NCBI RefSeq assembly: GCF_016744175.1
Contig: NZ_JADGEV010000015.1
Location: 1-64,000 of the forward strand
Source of the DNA: Neptunomonas sp.
GTDB taxonomy: Bacteria; Pseudomonadota; Gammaproteobacteria; Pseudomonadales; Balneatricaceae
Length of the DNA: 64,000 nucleotides
Direction: 5' to 3'
This document shows positions 18,269 to 27,240 of this stretch, piece after piece. The stretch's first letter is position 1. Each line of letters begins with the position of its first letter. The notes under the pieces were generated by a model. It saw only the letters and a program-made list of their open reading frames with translations. It was not told the DNA's origin and made no database searches. The translations under genes were made by a program, and so were the position numbers.

Positions 18269-19453
18269 ATGTCAAATTCGACCTTTAAGTATCTTGATAA
18301 AGCACTCTCTCAGGTGCGGGATTTAGGCTTGATGCCTGAAAAAGTAGATGAAGCCCCAGTTGTGGCGCTTATCGAGCGTTTGTCTGATATTGATGAGACT
18401 AAAGCCTTAGCCATTGCACGAACATTAACTCAGGCTTCAGTTTTTAATGAAATTGTGCGCGAACAAGTTTCTCAGATGAAAATTGGTCAGCGTTACGCTG
18501 AGATCACTGAATCATTTAATAGTATTCGCGATGACGCCAAAAAGATGGTTGAGCAAGTCGAAGATGGCAAGGTGGATACATTTGAGCGTGCTAGTAACGT
18601 ATGGATGAAAGTTACCCGTGGAGATATCGCTAGTCGTTTCGATAAGATAAAAGATACTTACCTAGAAGTGGCGCGCGATTCTAAAGATCAGATTGAGCGT
18701 GAACATGTCATTCTAAATGCCTATCAAGATTTTCGTGGTGCCATTAAAGAATCCGAAATCTATGCATTGGATTTATTAAAGCAAACAGAGGCATTGTGGA
18801 ATACCGAGAAAGAAGCGCTTAAACAAGCAGGCGAGAAGGTAGAGCGGTTTGTCGGTGATGATCTTGCAGATCGAGCTAAGCTCGAGCTAGCGCGTGATGA
18901 AAGCATGCGTAGTTTACAGTTTGCTGAAGACCGGTACCAGGTTGCCAAAGATCTTTCAGATAATCTGACCGTCAGCTACAACACCTCTGAAGTTATTATG
19001 ATGCGTTTGATGCAAACCAACAGTGCTAAAGACCGTGTATATAAGCAATCGATTACTTTCTTTGGCACGAATGAATCCGTGTTTACAGCCTTAACTGCAT
19101 CCTACACAGGTATGTTTGGTTTGCATGAAAGTACTGAAACTCTTAATGCAATGAAAGATGGTGTTTCTAAAAGTTTAGAAGATCTAGCGTCTATCGGTGG
19201 AAAGGTACAAGAGGCGGCTATTAAAGCAGGCTATGGCCCAACTATACGCGCCGAGTCTGTGAAAAAGCTGGTTGACTCTGTTGTTAACTTTCAAGAGCGT
19301 TCGCAAGAAATCATAGAAGAGATGCGAGTGCTATCAACTAAAAATGCTGAAGAAATTCGTGATTCTGTCGAAGAAGGAAAACAGCGCTTAGCCCGAGTTA
19401 TTCAGCGAGGTGGTTCCTTGCCATTGCCTGATTTCTCTCAAGGGAGCAAATAG
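18269..19453 (+). CDS. Uncharacterised helical protein, possibly a distant TelA-like protein
   Basis: A 394-residue protein that I cannot assign with certainty. It is almost wholly alpha-helical, charged, and lacks a signal peptide and membrane segments. The order of segments recalls TelA/KlaA-type toxic-anion resistance proteins: an early LSDIDETKALAIARTL, a long central coiled coil (residues about 120-235), then AEDRYQVAKDLSDNLTVSYN and a hydrophobic-helical stretch near 265-300. That resemblance is an inference from layout, not from a signature motif. TAACAAGGAGCC gives a strong ribosome binding site. Two further genes follow at short gaps (54 and 56 bp), one encoding a DUF6384-like membrane protein. 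A membrane-stress or cell-envelope role is a reasonable guess only. Confidence 0.7.
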   Translation: MSNSTFKYLDKALSQVRDLGLMPEKVDEAPVVALIERLSDIDETKALAIARTLTQASVFNEIVREQVSQMKIGQRYAEITESFNSIRDDAKKMVEQVEDGKVDTFERASNVWMKVTRGDIASRFDKIKDTYLEVARDSKDQIEREHVILNAYQDFRGAIKESEIYALDLLKQTEALWNTEKEALKQAGEKVERFVGDDLADRAKLELARDESMRSLQFAEDRYQVAKDLSDNLTVSYNTSEVIMMRLMQTNSAKDRVYKQSITFFGTNESVFTALTASYTGMFGLHESTETLNAMKDGVSKSLEDLASIGGKVQEAAIKAGYGPTIRAESVKKLVDSVVNFQERSQEIIEEMRVLSTKNAEEIRDSVEEGKQRLARVIQRGGSLPLPDFSQGSK

Positions 19454-19507
19454 CTAGGTTGTTGTTAATTCTTATTTAAGATGTGTTCAAAAGTGGCGAG
19501 TAAATGA

Positions 19508-20449
19508 ATGGATAGTATTAATGCGGCAAGTACTTCTGCTGACCAAGTGGAAGTGCCCAGAGCAAAACTTGAAGATATTATGGTGGCGATGGATGTAGTG
19601 GACACGCTGCGTCACCGTCAAGGCATGGTTGAAAGAGAGCTTGATACTAATGCTCGGCGTGAACAACTGTTGGAGCGTTTGCGTGAAATCTATGCGGAGC
19701 AGGGGATGGATGTCCCTGATCATATATTGGAAGAGGGGATTAGAGCTCTTGATGAAGACCGTTTTAAATACTATCCGGCGAAGAAAAGTTTCTCTACCAA
19801 ACTAGCTCATCTTTATGTAAGCCGTAAAACCTGGGGTAAACCTCTTGCCGCGCTCTTGTTGGTTGGCGTTGTTCTATATGGAGGAAATTATTTCATTAAT
19901 GAAAGGCCGCAACAGTTGGCGCTTCAAGCGCTACCTAGCGACTTGAAGCAAACTTACAGTGAAATACAGACCGTTGCTAAGAACCCTTCTGTAGTAGTGC
20001 AAGCAGAAGAGTTGAAAGGCTCGGCTATCGCTGCTTTAAACAACAATAAACCTAAAGTTGCTGAGTCTTTACTTAGAGATATGGAAAACATACTCATTCA
20101 ATTGAGAGCGAGTTATAAAATTAGAATAGTATCTCGTGCAGGAGAACAGTCAGGTGTGTGGCGTATTCCTGATGTTAACTCTAATGCCAGAAACTACTAT
20201 TTAATTGTTGAAGCAATAGGCCGAGCAGATACTGTTTTAACCTTACCGGTAGTGAGCGAAGAATCAGGTAAGCGCAATGACGTCGACAAATGGGGGATAC
20301 GAGTGGATTATAGAACCTTCAACTCAGTGGCGGCGGATAAGCGTGATGACGGTATTATTCAGTTAAACATTGTGGGTGAGAAACCGGCAGGATATTTAAA
20401 ACCAAAATATAAAATTGCCACCAGTGGTGCCACTATTACGCAATGGTAA
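19508..20449 (+). CDS. DUF6384-like single-pass membrane protein
   Basis: A 313-residue protein. The N-terminal region (about 1-90) is soluble and helical, with VPRAKLEDIMVAMDVVDTLRHRQ and DVPDHILEEGIRALDEDRFKY. One membrane helix lies at about 112-130 (PLAALLLVGVVLYGGNYFI). The C-terminal 180 residues contain a helical hairpin and a beta-rich end (VWRIPDVNSNARNYYLIVEAIGR). I recognise this as the DUF6384 type, for which I know no established function. With a single helix and no signal peptide, the N-terminal part should be cytoplasmic and the C-terminal part periplasmic, or the reverse. It is the middle gene of the three-gene operon and is likely its membrane anchor. Confidence 0.75.
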   Translation: MDSINAASTSADQVEVPRAKLEDIMVAMDVVDTLRHRQGMVERELDTNARREQLLERLREIYAEQGMDVPDHILEEGIRALDEDRFKYYPAKKSFSTKLAHLYVSRKTWGKPLAALLLVGVVLYGGNYFINERPQQLALQALPSDLKQTYSEIQTVAKNPSVVVQAEELKGSAIAALNNNKPKVAESLLRDMENILIQLRASYKIRIVSRAGEQSGVWRIPDVNSNARNYYLIVEAIGRADTVLTLPVVSEESGKRNDVDKWGIRVDYRTFNSVAADKRDDGIIQLNIVGEKPAGYLKPKYKIATSGATITQW

Positions 20450-20505
20450 AAATGGCTTTACGTTTTTACATATTTTTATCAGCACATATTTATAGAAGGG
20501 TTTAG

Positions 20506-21978
20506 ATGATGTGGAGTGGTTCAACAGCCTTAAATAGTATCGATAGCACTTTAAGGTCGGTGCGTGATGATATTGACCGTCTGGATCAGAATTTAACGCA
20601 CCTGACTGAGAGCTTGACTGAGAACCTCCGCCAACAAGGTAATGTGATTCATGAGATTGCCAAGGTGCGCTTATTAGAGATTGATACAGGGCAACTTCAA
20701 GACACGCTTACGGCTGCTGACTTGAATGCAAAAAATATATTGAGCGATCGCATTCAGCATGTTCAGCAGGTTGAGCACGACATAAAAGATCTCAAGCAGC
20801 AGTTGGAGAAGGCTGAAATAGCACGTGAGAAATTATTGTCAGTTGCTAATGCGGTATCAGCCGACCTAGCAGAAAATGAAACGTCTATCCAAAATACCTT
20901 ACGAACTGACACCGCCTATCTGGCGCAATTTGAACGTGCTAGTAAAGCTGAATCAATAGCAGCTGAGGCGCTGCAAAAAAGTGAGACAGCTCAATCTGAT
21001 ATGGATATCAAAGATGAACCGTATCAAAATGATAAGTTGTTTATGTACTTATGGGGGCGAAAGTACACAACCCCCGATTACGAAGGCGGGTTGTTGACAC
21101 GCGCTCTCGATAAATGGGTTGCAGACCTAATACAGTATGAACGAAATCGCGTAAATTATTGGAATCTTCAAGAGATACCAAAGCGCTTAGCTGCTCATGC
21201 TGAAAGAGTAAAAACGGAAGCTGACGGCGAGTTTTTAGAATTACAGGCATTAGAACAGAAGGCTCTGTCTGATGGCGGTGTGCCGGCCGTTGAACAGCGC
21301 TTGGAAGAGGCTCGCGTAAGACTCGATGAGCAGGACGACCAAATTGAAGCCTTAGAAAATGAGTTGAGTTTTGCTTTGGAAAAACGAGCTGGGTTTGCTT
21401 CTGGGTCGGATGAATATACACAACGTAGTATTCAATGTTTAAGTGATGCTATGGCGCATAAAGATGTTTATCAAATTGACCGTTATGTGAAGGCGACTTT
21501 ATCTCCTGTCGATGATGAGCTGGTAAGAGAGCTTCATCAGTTTCAGGACAATTATGAAGATAACGAAGACGACCTAACCGATTTAAGACGAGCACACTCG
21601 GCGAAAATAGCAAAGCTAAAAGAGCTTGAAAGTGTGCGGCATAACTTCAAGAATAATCGCTTTGATGATGTACGTTCGGGTTTTGGTAATGAAGCGCTTA
21701 TTAAGTCTGTACTAGGCCAGTTTTTACAAGGGGTCGTCGCGGGCAGCGATGTTTGGCGTGTTCTTAAACGTAACCAGCGCTATGATAATCGCGGCGCCCA
21801 GCCCGATTTTGGGAGCGATGGTATCAGTGGTAGATCTTCAAGTAGGCAAACTTCAAATCGGAACAGTACATTTAGATGGCCAAGTTCGCGAGGTGGAAGC
21901 GGAGGCTTTCGCATACCGGGCAGTGGGCGTAGTAAACGCAGTGGTGGCGGCGGGTTCAGCACAGGCGGTGGTTTCTAA
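20506..21978 (+). CDS. Coiled-coil protein with Gly/Ser/Arg-rich C-terminal tail
   Basis: A 490-residue protein of unknown function. Residues about 1-170 are heptad-rich coiled coil (RDDIDRLDQNLTHLTESLTE, VEHDIKDLKQQLEKAEIA). A middle domain contains FMYLWGRKYTTPDYEGG, perhaps a small folded module. A second coiled coil lies at about 235-385. The last 60 residues are low complexity, rich in Gly, Ser and Arg, and end in GGGGFSTGGGF. Such glycine-rich ends occur on several envelope stress proteins. There is no signal peptide or membrane helix. It is the last gene of the operon with the TelA-like and DUF6384-like genes, and the three probably form a complex. Confidence 0.72.
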   Translation: MMWSGSTALNSIDSTLRSVRDDIDRLDQNLTHLTESLTENLRQQGNVIHEIAKVRLLEIDTGQLQDTLTAADLNAKNILSDRIQHVQQVEHDIKDLKQQLEKAEIAREKLLSVANAVSADLAENETSIQNTLRTDTAYLAQFERASKAESIAAEALQKSETAQSDMDIKDEPYQNDKLFMYLWGRKYTTPDYEGGLLTRALDKWVADLIQYERNRVNYWNLQEIPKRLAAHAERVKTEADGEFLELQALEQKALSDGGVPAVEQRLEEARVRLDEQDDQIEALENELSFALEKRAGFASGSDEYTQRSIQCLSDAMAHKDVYQIDRYVKATLSPVDDELVRELHQFQDNYEDNEDDLTDLRRAHSAKIAKLKELESVRHNFKNNRFDDVRSGFGNEALIKSVLGQFLQGVVAGSDVWRVLKRNQRYDNRGAQPDFGSDGISGRSSSRQTSNRNSTFRWPSSRGGSGGFRIPGSGRSKRSGGGGFSTGGGF

Positions 21979-21989
21979 TATAGGACGTC

Positions 21990-22041
21990 AAAAAGCACTC
22001 TGGATATCCTCAGGGAATGCGTGTTTGGATAACCAGAGTGA
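21990..22041 (-). terminator. Terminator for the TRAP binding protein gene
   Basis: The arms CACTCTGGATATCC and GGATAACCAGAGTG match at 13 of 14 positions around a 16-nt loop. On the minus strand the stem is followed by CTTTTTGAC, so it terminates the gene ending at 22076. It may also act on the convergent plus-strand operon. Confidence 0.7.
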
Positions 22042-22075
22042 ACGTTGTTATTAGTTAAGATTTACTAGATATGTG

Positions 22076-23131
22076 TCAGTTTTGAGCTGTTTTAGTTTGT
22101 GCGCTTTCAGGCACATAGCTTCTCGCAATGTTACGTAGCTCTTTTAATGCAGCGGCTGCATCCACATCGCGCTTGGAAACACGCTCAAGGTAGTCTTCAT
22201 CCATACCAATAATCATGGCTTGAAACTCCTTATCGATGAGGTCACCTTTTTTAACTTCCAAAATTGAAACCCCTGCTTTTTTGGCAGCAATAAGTCCTTC
22301 GGCATCACCGCCATCCCATGCTTGCCCTGCAAGGGCTGATAGTTTCTCGCCAGAAACGGAAAGAACTGCCGCTTTGTCTTCTTTGCTAAGGCTGTCTAAG
22401 AAGTCTGGATTCATAAAGATAGAAAAGCTCATGACGTACATGCCACCGGGTAATAAAACGAGTTGCTTGGTGACTTCGTTCAAGCGCAAAGTCTTTTGTT
22501 CACCTACAGGGATGAATACACCATCAACTACACGCTGCTGCATCATTTCGTACACTTTAGGTGCCGGTGCCCCAACGGCGGTTACGCCCATGCGCTCACC
22601 AAGTTGTGTTTGGATTCCACCGCCTAGACGAATCTTACGATGTTTCATATCAGCAAGGGAGTTGATTGGTTCTGCTAAATGTATTTGTCCAGGGCCATGT
22701 GTGAAAAGGGCGGCTACAACAAGCCCATCGTGTTCGTTTGCCTGCTTATAATATTTGTTACTAACTCGCCAAAATGCGACAGAGGCCGCTTCGGCATTTG
22801 CGTTTAGATTTGGTAGTTCTACAGACTCTGTCAATTTAAAGCGTCCGGGTATATAACCATGAACGCTCCAACTAGCATCAACAACATTATCTTCCACGAG
22901 GTCGAACATGGTTTTAGGGTGACCCATACCGTATTCAATCTTCATTTTTACCCGGCCTTGAGTGGCCTCTTCTATCCACTTCCCCCACGTTGTTAGAACA
23001 ATGGCATTCTGAGGGTGTGTTGGCGGAAGCCAGCTAGCAACTCGCATAACAGAATCAGCAAGTACACTGCCTGATAGTAGAAGACCTAATGATAGACCTG
23101 CAGATGATTTAATGAATGTTTTTATTATCAT
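22076..23131 (-). CDS. TRAP transporter substrate-binding protein, DctP type
   Basis: The internal ATG at 23131 has AAGAAGG 8 bp upstream and begins the signal peptide (MIIKTFIKSSAGLSLGLLLSGSVLA), giving 351 residues. The mature protein has RVASWLPPTHPQN, GRVKMKIEYGMGHPKTMFDLVEDNVVDASW and KHRKIRLGGGIQTQLGERMG, with the conserved arginine that binds the carboxylate of TRAP ligands. No DctQ or DctM membrane genes are adjacent, so it must share a permease encoded elsewhere, or the genes were separated. It lies 49 bp after glcF in the same direction, so glycolate or another 2-hydroxyacid is a plausible ligand. Confidence 0.9.
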   Translation of the reverse strand: MIIKTFIKSSAGLSLGLLLSGSVLADSVMRVASWLPPTHPQNAIVLTTWGKWIEEATQGRVKMKIEYGMGHPKTMFDLVEDNVVDASWSVHGYIPGRFKLTESVELPNLNANAEAASVAFWRVSNKYYKQANEHDGLVVAALFTHGPGQIHLAEPINSLADMKHRKIRLGGGIQTQLGERMGVTAVGAPAPKVYEMMQQRVVDGVFIPVGEQKTLRLNEVTKQLVLLPGGMYVMSFSIFMNPDFLDSLSKEDKAAVLSVSGEKLSALAGQAWDGGDAEGLIAAKKAGVSILEVKKGDLIDKEFQAMIIGMDEDYLERVSKRDVDAAAALKELRNIARSYVPESAQTKTAQN

Positions 23132-23180
23132 ATGAATTACCTTCTTATTGTATGCCTTCAATAAAGGCTTGTTTTCAACG

Positions 23181-24443
23181 CTATGAATGGTGAGTTTTAG
23201 GGTGTGAAAGTGAACTATTTTTTTTAGTGTTCTTCATGGCTGTATCAATGATCTGAATCCAGTGCTGTATAGGGATCTTGGTTTTATTCGAAAGATGTGT
23301 AATGCAGCCAATATTGGCACTGCCGATGATGTCAGGATTTGCTTTATCAAGTGCTTCAATTTTCTCTATACCTAGCTGAGTAGCGAGTTTTGGCTGAAAA
23401 ATAGAGTAGGTGCCTGCAGACCCACAGCAAATGTGTCCATCACTGACGGGTTTTATTGGAAAGCCTAATCTGGTTAATACAGCTTCAACTGAGCCTGATA
23501 AGCCTTGAGCATGCTGTAGAGAGCAGGGGCATTGAAAAGCAACGCTGGGAGTAGCCTTTAGAGTGAGTTTTTCTAATGGAAGATCAGTTAACACCTCAAC
23601 CAAATCTTTTGTTAGTGCAGATACGTGCGCTGCTTTATTAGCATATAAAGGATCATTTTTAAGTAGTTTTCCATACTCTTTTACTGTCGATCCACAACCA
23701 CTGGCAGTCATTACTATTGCTTCACAGCCGTTCTCTATTATTGGCCACCATGCGTCTATATTGTTGCGCATAAAGTCCCGCCCGTCTTCCTGCTTATTCA
23801 GGTGGTAACTTATCGCACCACAACAGCCTGCTTTATCTGCAATTATTAGGGAGATATCGAATTGGTTTAAGACCCTTGCTGTTGCTGCATTAATATCTGG
23901 TGCGAGTCCGGGTTGAACGCAGCCTTCTAGTACTAGCATTCGTTTTTTATGCACTCGTATCGGCCAATTGATTTTTAATGGCCGCAAAGGAATTTTGGCT
24001 TTTAGTACTTTTGGTAGGAGTGGTCGAATATATTGCGCGGCTCTCAGTAGGGGAGTAAAACGATCTGGATAAGGAAGAACGCTGAGTATTGAATGGCGTA
24101 GCGCTTTTTGTGCAAAGGAACGAGGTACTTGCTTTTCTACAACTTGCACGCCGATATCAAGCAGGCTGTGGTAATCAACATTGGCGGGACAGGTTGTTTC
24201 ACAAGCGCGACAGTTGAGGCAAGCATCAAGATGTGATTGTGTGATTGCGGAGGCTGGCTGTCCCTCTAAAACCTGTTTAATTAAATAGATGCGCCCCCGA
24301 GGGCTGTCTAATTCATTTCCTCGTAAATTGTAGGTCGGGCACGTTGCTAGACAGAAACCGCAATGTACGCATTTACGCAGGATAGTATCGGCCTCTTTTC
24401 CTTGCGCGGTGCTATTAATGAATTCAGCTATGTTGGTCTGCAC
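23181..24443 (-). CDS. glcF: Glycolate oxidase iron-sulfur subunit GlcF
   Basis: The start is set at the GTG at 24443, which follows GGGGGAGAT by 6 bp and matches the usual QTN N-terminus of GlcF; the product is 420 residues. Two 4Fe-4S binding motifs are visible, CVHCGFCLATCP and CLNCRACETTCP. Two CCG domains follow, each with a CCG motif (KAGCCGAISYHLN, ICCGSAGTYS). GlcF passes electrons from the flavin subunits GlcD/GlcE to the quinone pool as glycolate is oxidised to glyoxylate. The gene is the third in a minus-strand operon glcD-glcE-glcF-dctP. Confidence 0.93.
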   Translation of the reverse strand: MQTNIAEFINSTAQGKEADTILRKCVHCGFCLATCPTYNLRGNELDSPRGRIYLIKQVLEGQPASAITQSHLDACLNCRACETTCPANVDYHSLLDIGVQVVEKQVPRSFAQKALRHSILSVLPYPDRFTPLLRAAQYIRPLLPKVLKAKIPLRPLKINWPIRVHKKRMLVLEGCVQPGLAPDINAATARVLNQFDISLIIADKAGCCGAISYHLNKQEDGRDFMRNNIDAWWPIIENGCEAIVMTASGCGSTVKEYGKLLKNDPLYANKAAHVSALTKDLVEVLTDLPLEKLTLKATPSVAFQCPCSLQHAQGLSGSVEAVLTRLGFPIKPVSDGHICCGSAGTYSIFQPKLATQLGIEKIEALDKANPDIIGSANIGCITHLSNKTKIPIQHWIQIIDTAMKNTKKNSSLSHPKTHHS

Positions 24444-24468
24444 GGTATCTCCCCCAGCGTTGGATTGG

Positions 24469-25632
24469 TTATAGGTCTTTGTATAAACGACCGGGATTGA
24501 GAATGTTGTGTGGGTCAAAGCTGTTCTTTATGCGTTTGCTTAATGTAAGAAGTGCAGGGCTTAGAGGGCTGAAAGTAGAACCATTAGCATCACTACTATT
24601 CGCCTTGCTGTTACTAGCGCCGCATCTATTACGAAAGCCGCTAGCATGACCGCCATTATCACTAGCCCATTGTTGTAGCGCATCAGTATCTTTGGGGTAC
24701 ACCCAACGTTGTGCTCCTCCCCATTCGGTGATCGACTCTGTATCAACTAGTAAGTCAGGAATGCACGGGGCGCTAGGAGGTAGTGACACACGCCATAAAG
24801 TTCTATCTTGATTAAAGTAAGGGAGGCGCTGCTCTTTCAGTTGGTGCCAAAAAAGCTCTGCTTGTCTGAGAACGTCGCCACCTATGTTTTCTGCCGCAGA
24901 TACTACCCCTGCTTTAGCGCCGGAAAAGCGTACATATAAAAGATTGTTATGAAGGTATGTAGCAGAAATTGGTATTGGCTGGCGGCCCAATGTGCTTAAT
25001 AAAGTACACATCTGCTGGTGGTTATAGGGAAGAATGCGTGTTTCTTCAAAAGCTGGTTTAGGGATGACTTTGAGCGATATTTCTAGCAACACGCCTAATG
25101 TACCCAATGCACCAGTCATCAGGCGTGAAACATCATAGCCTGCAACGTTTTTCATGACTTGGCCGCCAAACTTTAAAATTTCGCCTTTACCGTTGATGAT
25201 GGTCGCGCCTAAAACAAAGTCTCTGACAGCGCCTGTATAAGGACGACGTGGGCCAGAAATTCCGCACGCAATGGTGCCGCCAAGAGTAGCATTATCAGAA
25301 AATTCAGGCGGCTCAAACCCAAGCATTTGCCCATGCTCTGCCAGTAATTGCTCTATCTCTCGTAAAGGCGTGCCTGTGCGTGCAGTAATGACGAGTTCGG
25401 ATGGCTCGTAATTGATAATCCCGCTGTATCCTGAAACGGTCAATTCGACACCTGATATACTGCGTCCATAAAACGCTTTACTTCCACAACCAATAATTTT
25501 TAAAGGTGATTGTTGTTCATAGGCGTTTTTTACCTGCTCAGCAATAACCTCTGCAGTTACTGTTGGTGTTTGCTCAGAAAGAACAGGCGCCTGCTGCTTA
25601 TCAGTTTGAGATAGTACTAATACTTCAGTCAT
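24469..25632 (-). CDS. glcE: Glycolate oxidase FAD-binding subunit GlcE
   Basis: A 387-residue flavoprotein subunit. The FAD-binding-4 domain covers about residues 30-200, with ELVITARTGTPLREIEQLLAEHGQ, FEPPEFSDNATLGGTIACGISGPRRPYTGAVRDFVLG and VMKNVAGYDVSRLMTG, all typical of GlcE. The C-terminus ends SFDPHNILNPGRLY. A Ser/Asn-rich stretch near residues 340-360 (ASNSKANSSDANGS) is unusual and looks like a flexible insertion. The ATG abuts the stop codon of glcD (TAAATG). GlcE is required with GlcD and GlcF for glycolate dehydrogenase activity. Confidence 0.93.
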   Translation of the reverse strand: MTEVLVLSQTDKQQAPVLSEQTPTVTAEVIAEQVKNAYEQQSPLKIIGCGSKAFYGRSISGVELTVSGYSGIINYEPSELVITARTGTPLREIEQLLAEHGQMLGFEPPEFSDNATLGGTIACGISGPRRPYTGAVRDFVLGATIINGKGEILKFGGQVMKNVAGYDVSRLMTGALGTLGVLLEISLKVIPKPAFEETRILPYNHQQMCTLLSTLGRQPIPISATYLHNNLLYVRFSGAKAGVVSAAENIGGDVLRQAELFWHQLKEQRLPYFNQDRTLWRVSLPPSAPCIPDLLVDTESITEWGGAQRWVYPKDTDALQQWASDNGGHASGFRNRCGASNSKANSSDANGSTFSPLSPALLTLSKRIKNSFDPHNILNPGRLYKDL

Positions 25633-27120
25633 TTAGAACCGCTCCAGATGAGGAAACGGCATTTCGCCATTATGTATATGCATCGCATGGAACTCAGTGC
25701 AACGAGCTAAGGTCGGGATCTGCTTGCCAGGATTAAGTAACGATTTATCGTCAAAAGCGTTTTTTAGTGCATGAAATTGGCTTATTTCTGCACCAGTAAA
25801 CTGTAGACACATCTCATTTATTTTTTCTAAACCGATGCCGTGTTCTCCGGAAATAGTCCCGCCGACATGAACACATAACTCAAGAATGCGTGTGCCAAGA
25901 TCGTTGGCGCGTTTATGTTGATCCTCATCGGAGGAATCAAACAATATCGACGGGTGCATGTTGCCATCACCAGCGTGGAAAACATTCACTACAAGAAGCT
26001 GATACTCATCAGCGAGTTGATTGATTCTTGTCCACACCTGGGCTAGTGCCCGGCGTGGAATAGTACCGTCCATCACATAGTTGTCTGGAGCTAAGCAAGC
26101 GAGTGCAGGGAAAGCGGCTTTTCGAGCAGCCCAGATGCGTTTGCTTTCAGCTTCGTTGGTTGATATTTGAATATCTGAAGCATTTAAGCGGTTAAGAATT
26201 GTTATAACACTGGTGAGTTCATCTTCAACTTCTTCAACGCTGCCATCTAATTCACAGATAATTACTGCCGCTGCATCAACCGGATAGCCAGCATGCATTA
26301 GTGCTTCAATTGCTTGAATGCCTTTTTGATCAATCATTTCAAGGCCAGCTGGAATGATGCCTGCACCTATAATTTCAGCAATGGTATTGCCTGCATCCTC
26401 AATGGTTGCGAAGGCTGCGAGTAACACGCGAGCGCTGGCAGGTTTCGCTAAAAGCTTTACGCGGATGCCAACAATAATCCCTAGCAAACCTTCTGAACCC
26501 GTCATTACTGCCATGAGGTCATACCCTGCGGCATCCAGCGCTTGGCCGCCTATGGTGATGCGCTCACCCTCAATGGTGATAACGTCCAGTTCCAAAATAT
26601 TGTGGACGGTGAGACCGTACTTGAGGCAATGAACGCCGCCAGCATTTTCAGCAACATTTCCGCCCACTGAGCATGCGAGCTGTGAGGATGGGTCGGGTGC
26701 GAAATACAGGTTGTAAGGTGCGGCGGCATCAGAAACGGCTTGGTTGCGAACGCCAGGGTCTATCCATGCAGTGCGATTATGCAGATTAATATCATGTATT
26801 TTATTGAACTTGCTCATGCCAAGCAGAACACCGTTCTCGACAGGCATAGATCCTGCGGTTAGCCCTGTGCCTGCTCCACGAGCCACGACAGGAATATCAA
26901 GGGCATGGCAGCAACGCATAATATGCTGAACTTGTTCGATGGTATCAGGGAGTACTGTCAGTAACGGTATTTGGCGCATCGTAGTGAATGCATCGCACTC
27001 GTAAGCTTTTAGCTGTTCTGGTTCACTCAAGATTGCATCCTCAGGAATCAACATGCTCAGCATTGGAATGAGGCTGGCAAGTCGTTTTGTTCTGATGCTT
27101 GCTGCAATGTTTGAGTTCAT
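25633..27120 (-). CDS. glcD: Glycolate oxidase subunit GlcD
   Basis: The track start is a TTG; the ATG at 27120 (MNSNIAAS) is preferred and gives 495 residues. The FAD-binding-4 domain includes IPVVARGAGTGLTAGSMP and CSVGGNVAENAGGVHCLKYG. The FAD-linked oxidase C-terminal domain includes VVNVFHAGDGNMHPSILFD and GGTISGEHGIGLEK. This is the catalytic flavin subunit that oxidises glycolate, and often D-lactate, to the 2-oxoacid. It is the first gene of the operon and is divergent from the LysR gene, which probably controls it. The role fits use of phytoplankton-derived glycolate. Confidence 0.94.
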   Translation of the reverse strand: MNSNIAASIRTKRLASLIPMLSMLIPEDAILSEPEQLKAYECDAFTTMRQIPLLTVLPDTIEQVQHIMRCCHALDIPVVARGAGTGLTAGSMPVENGVLLGMSKFNKIHDINLHNRTAWIDPGVRNQAVSDAAAPYNLYFAPDPSSQLACSVGGNVAENAGGVHCLKYGLTVHNILELDVITIEGERITIGGQALDAAGYDLMAVMTGSEGLLGIIVGIRVKLLAKPASARVLLAAFATIEDAGNTIAEIIGAGIIPAGLEMIDQKGIQAIEALMHAGYPVDAAAVIICELDGSVEEVEDELTSVITILNRLNASDIQISTNEAESKRIWAARKAAFPALACLAPDNYVMDGTIPRRALAQVWTRINQLADEYQLLVVNVFHAGDGNMHPSILFDSSDEDQHKRANDLGTRILELCVHVGGTISGEHGIGLEKINEMCLQFTGAEISQFHALKNAFDDKSLLNPGKQIPTLARCTEFHAMHIHNGEMPFPHLERF

Positions 27121-27240
27121 GGTGGTATCCAAGTGGCTCGTTGAAGAGGCGGGAACCTAGATGACTCTAAAGATGAAATGCTATTTAAAAAAATACATAT
27201 TAACTATGATTAACCATATTTTTTAATTATGGATGGGAAT
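27121..27240. promoter_or_regulatory. Divergent glcD / LysR control region
   Basis: A 120-bp region between the two starts. An AT-rich imperfect dyad, ATATTAACTATGATTAACCATAT at about 27197-27219, has the T-N11-A character of LysR sites and is the best operator candidate. Confidence 0.4.

Noticed and set aside
21700-21978. Gly-rich tail as a repeat or frameshift artefact
   Set aside because: The DNA coding for it is not a tandem repeat, the frame is continuous with the coiled-coil protein and ends at a normal stop. A 101-aa ORF overlapping it in another frame has no support.
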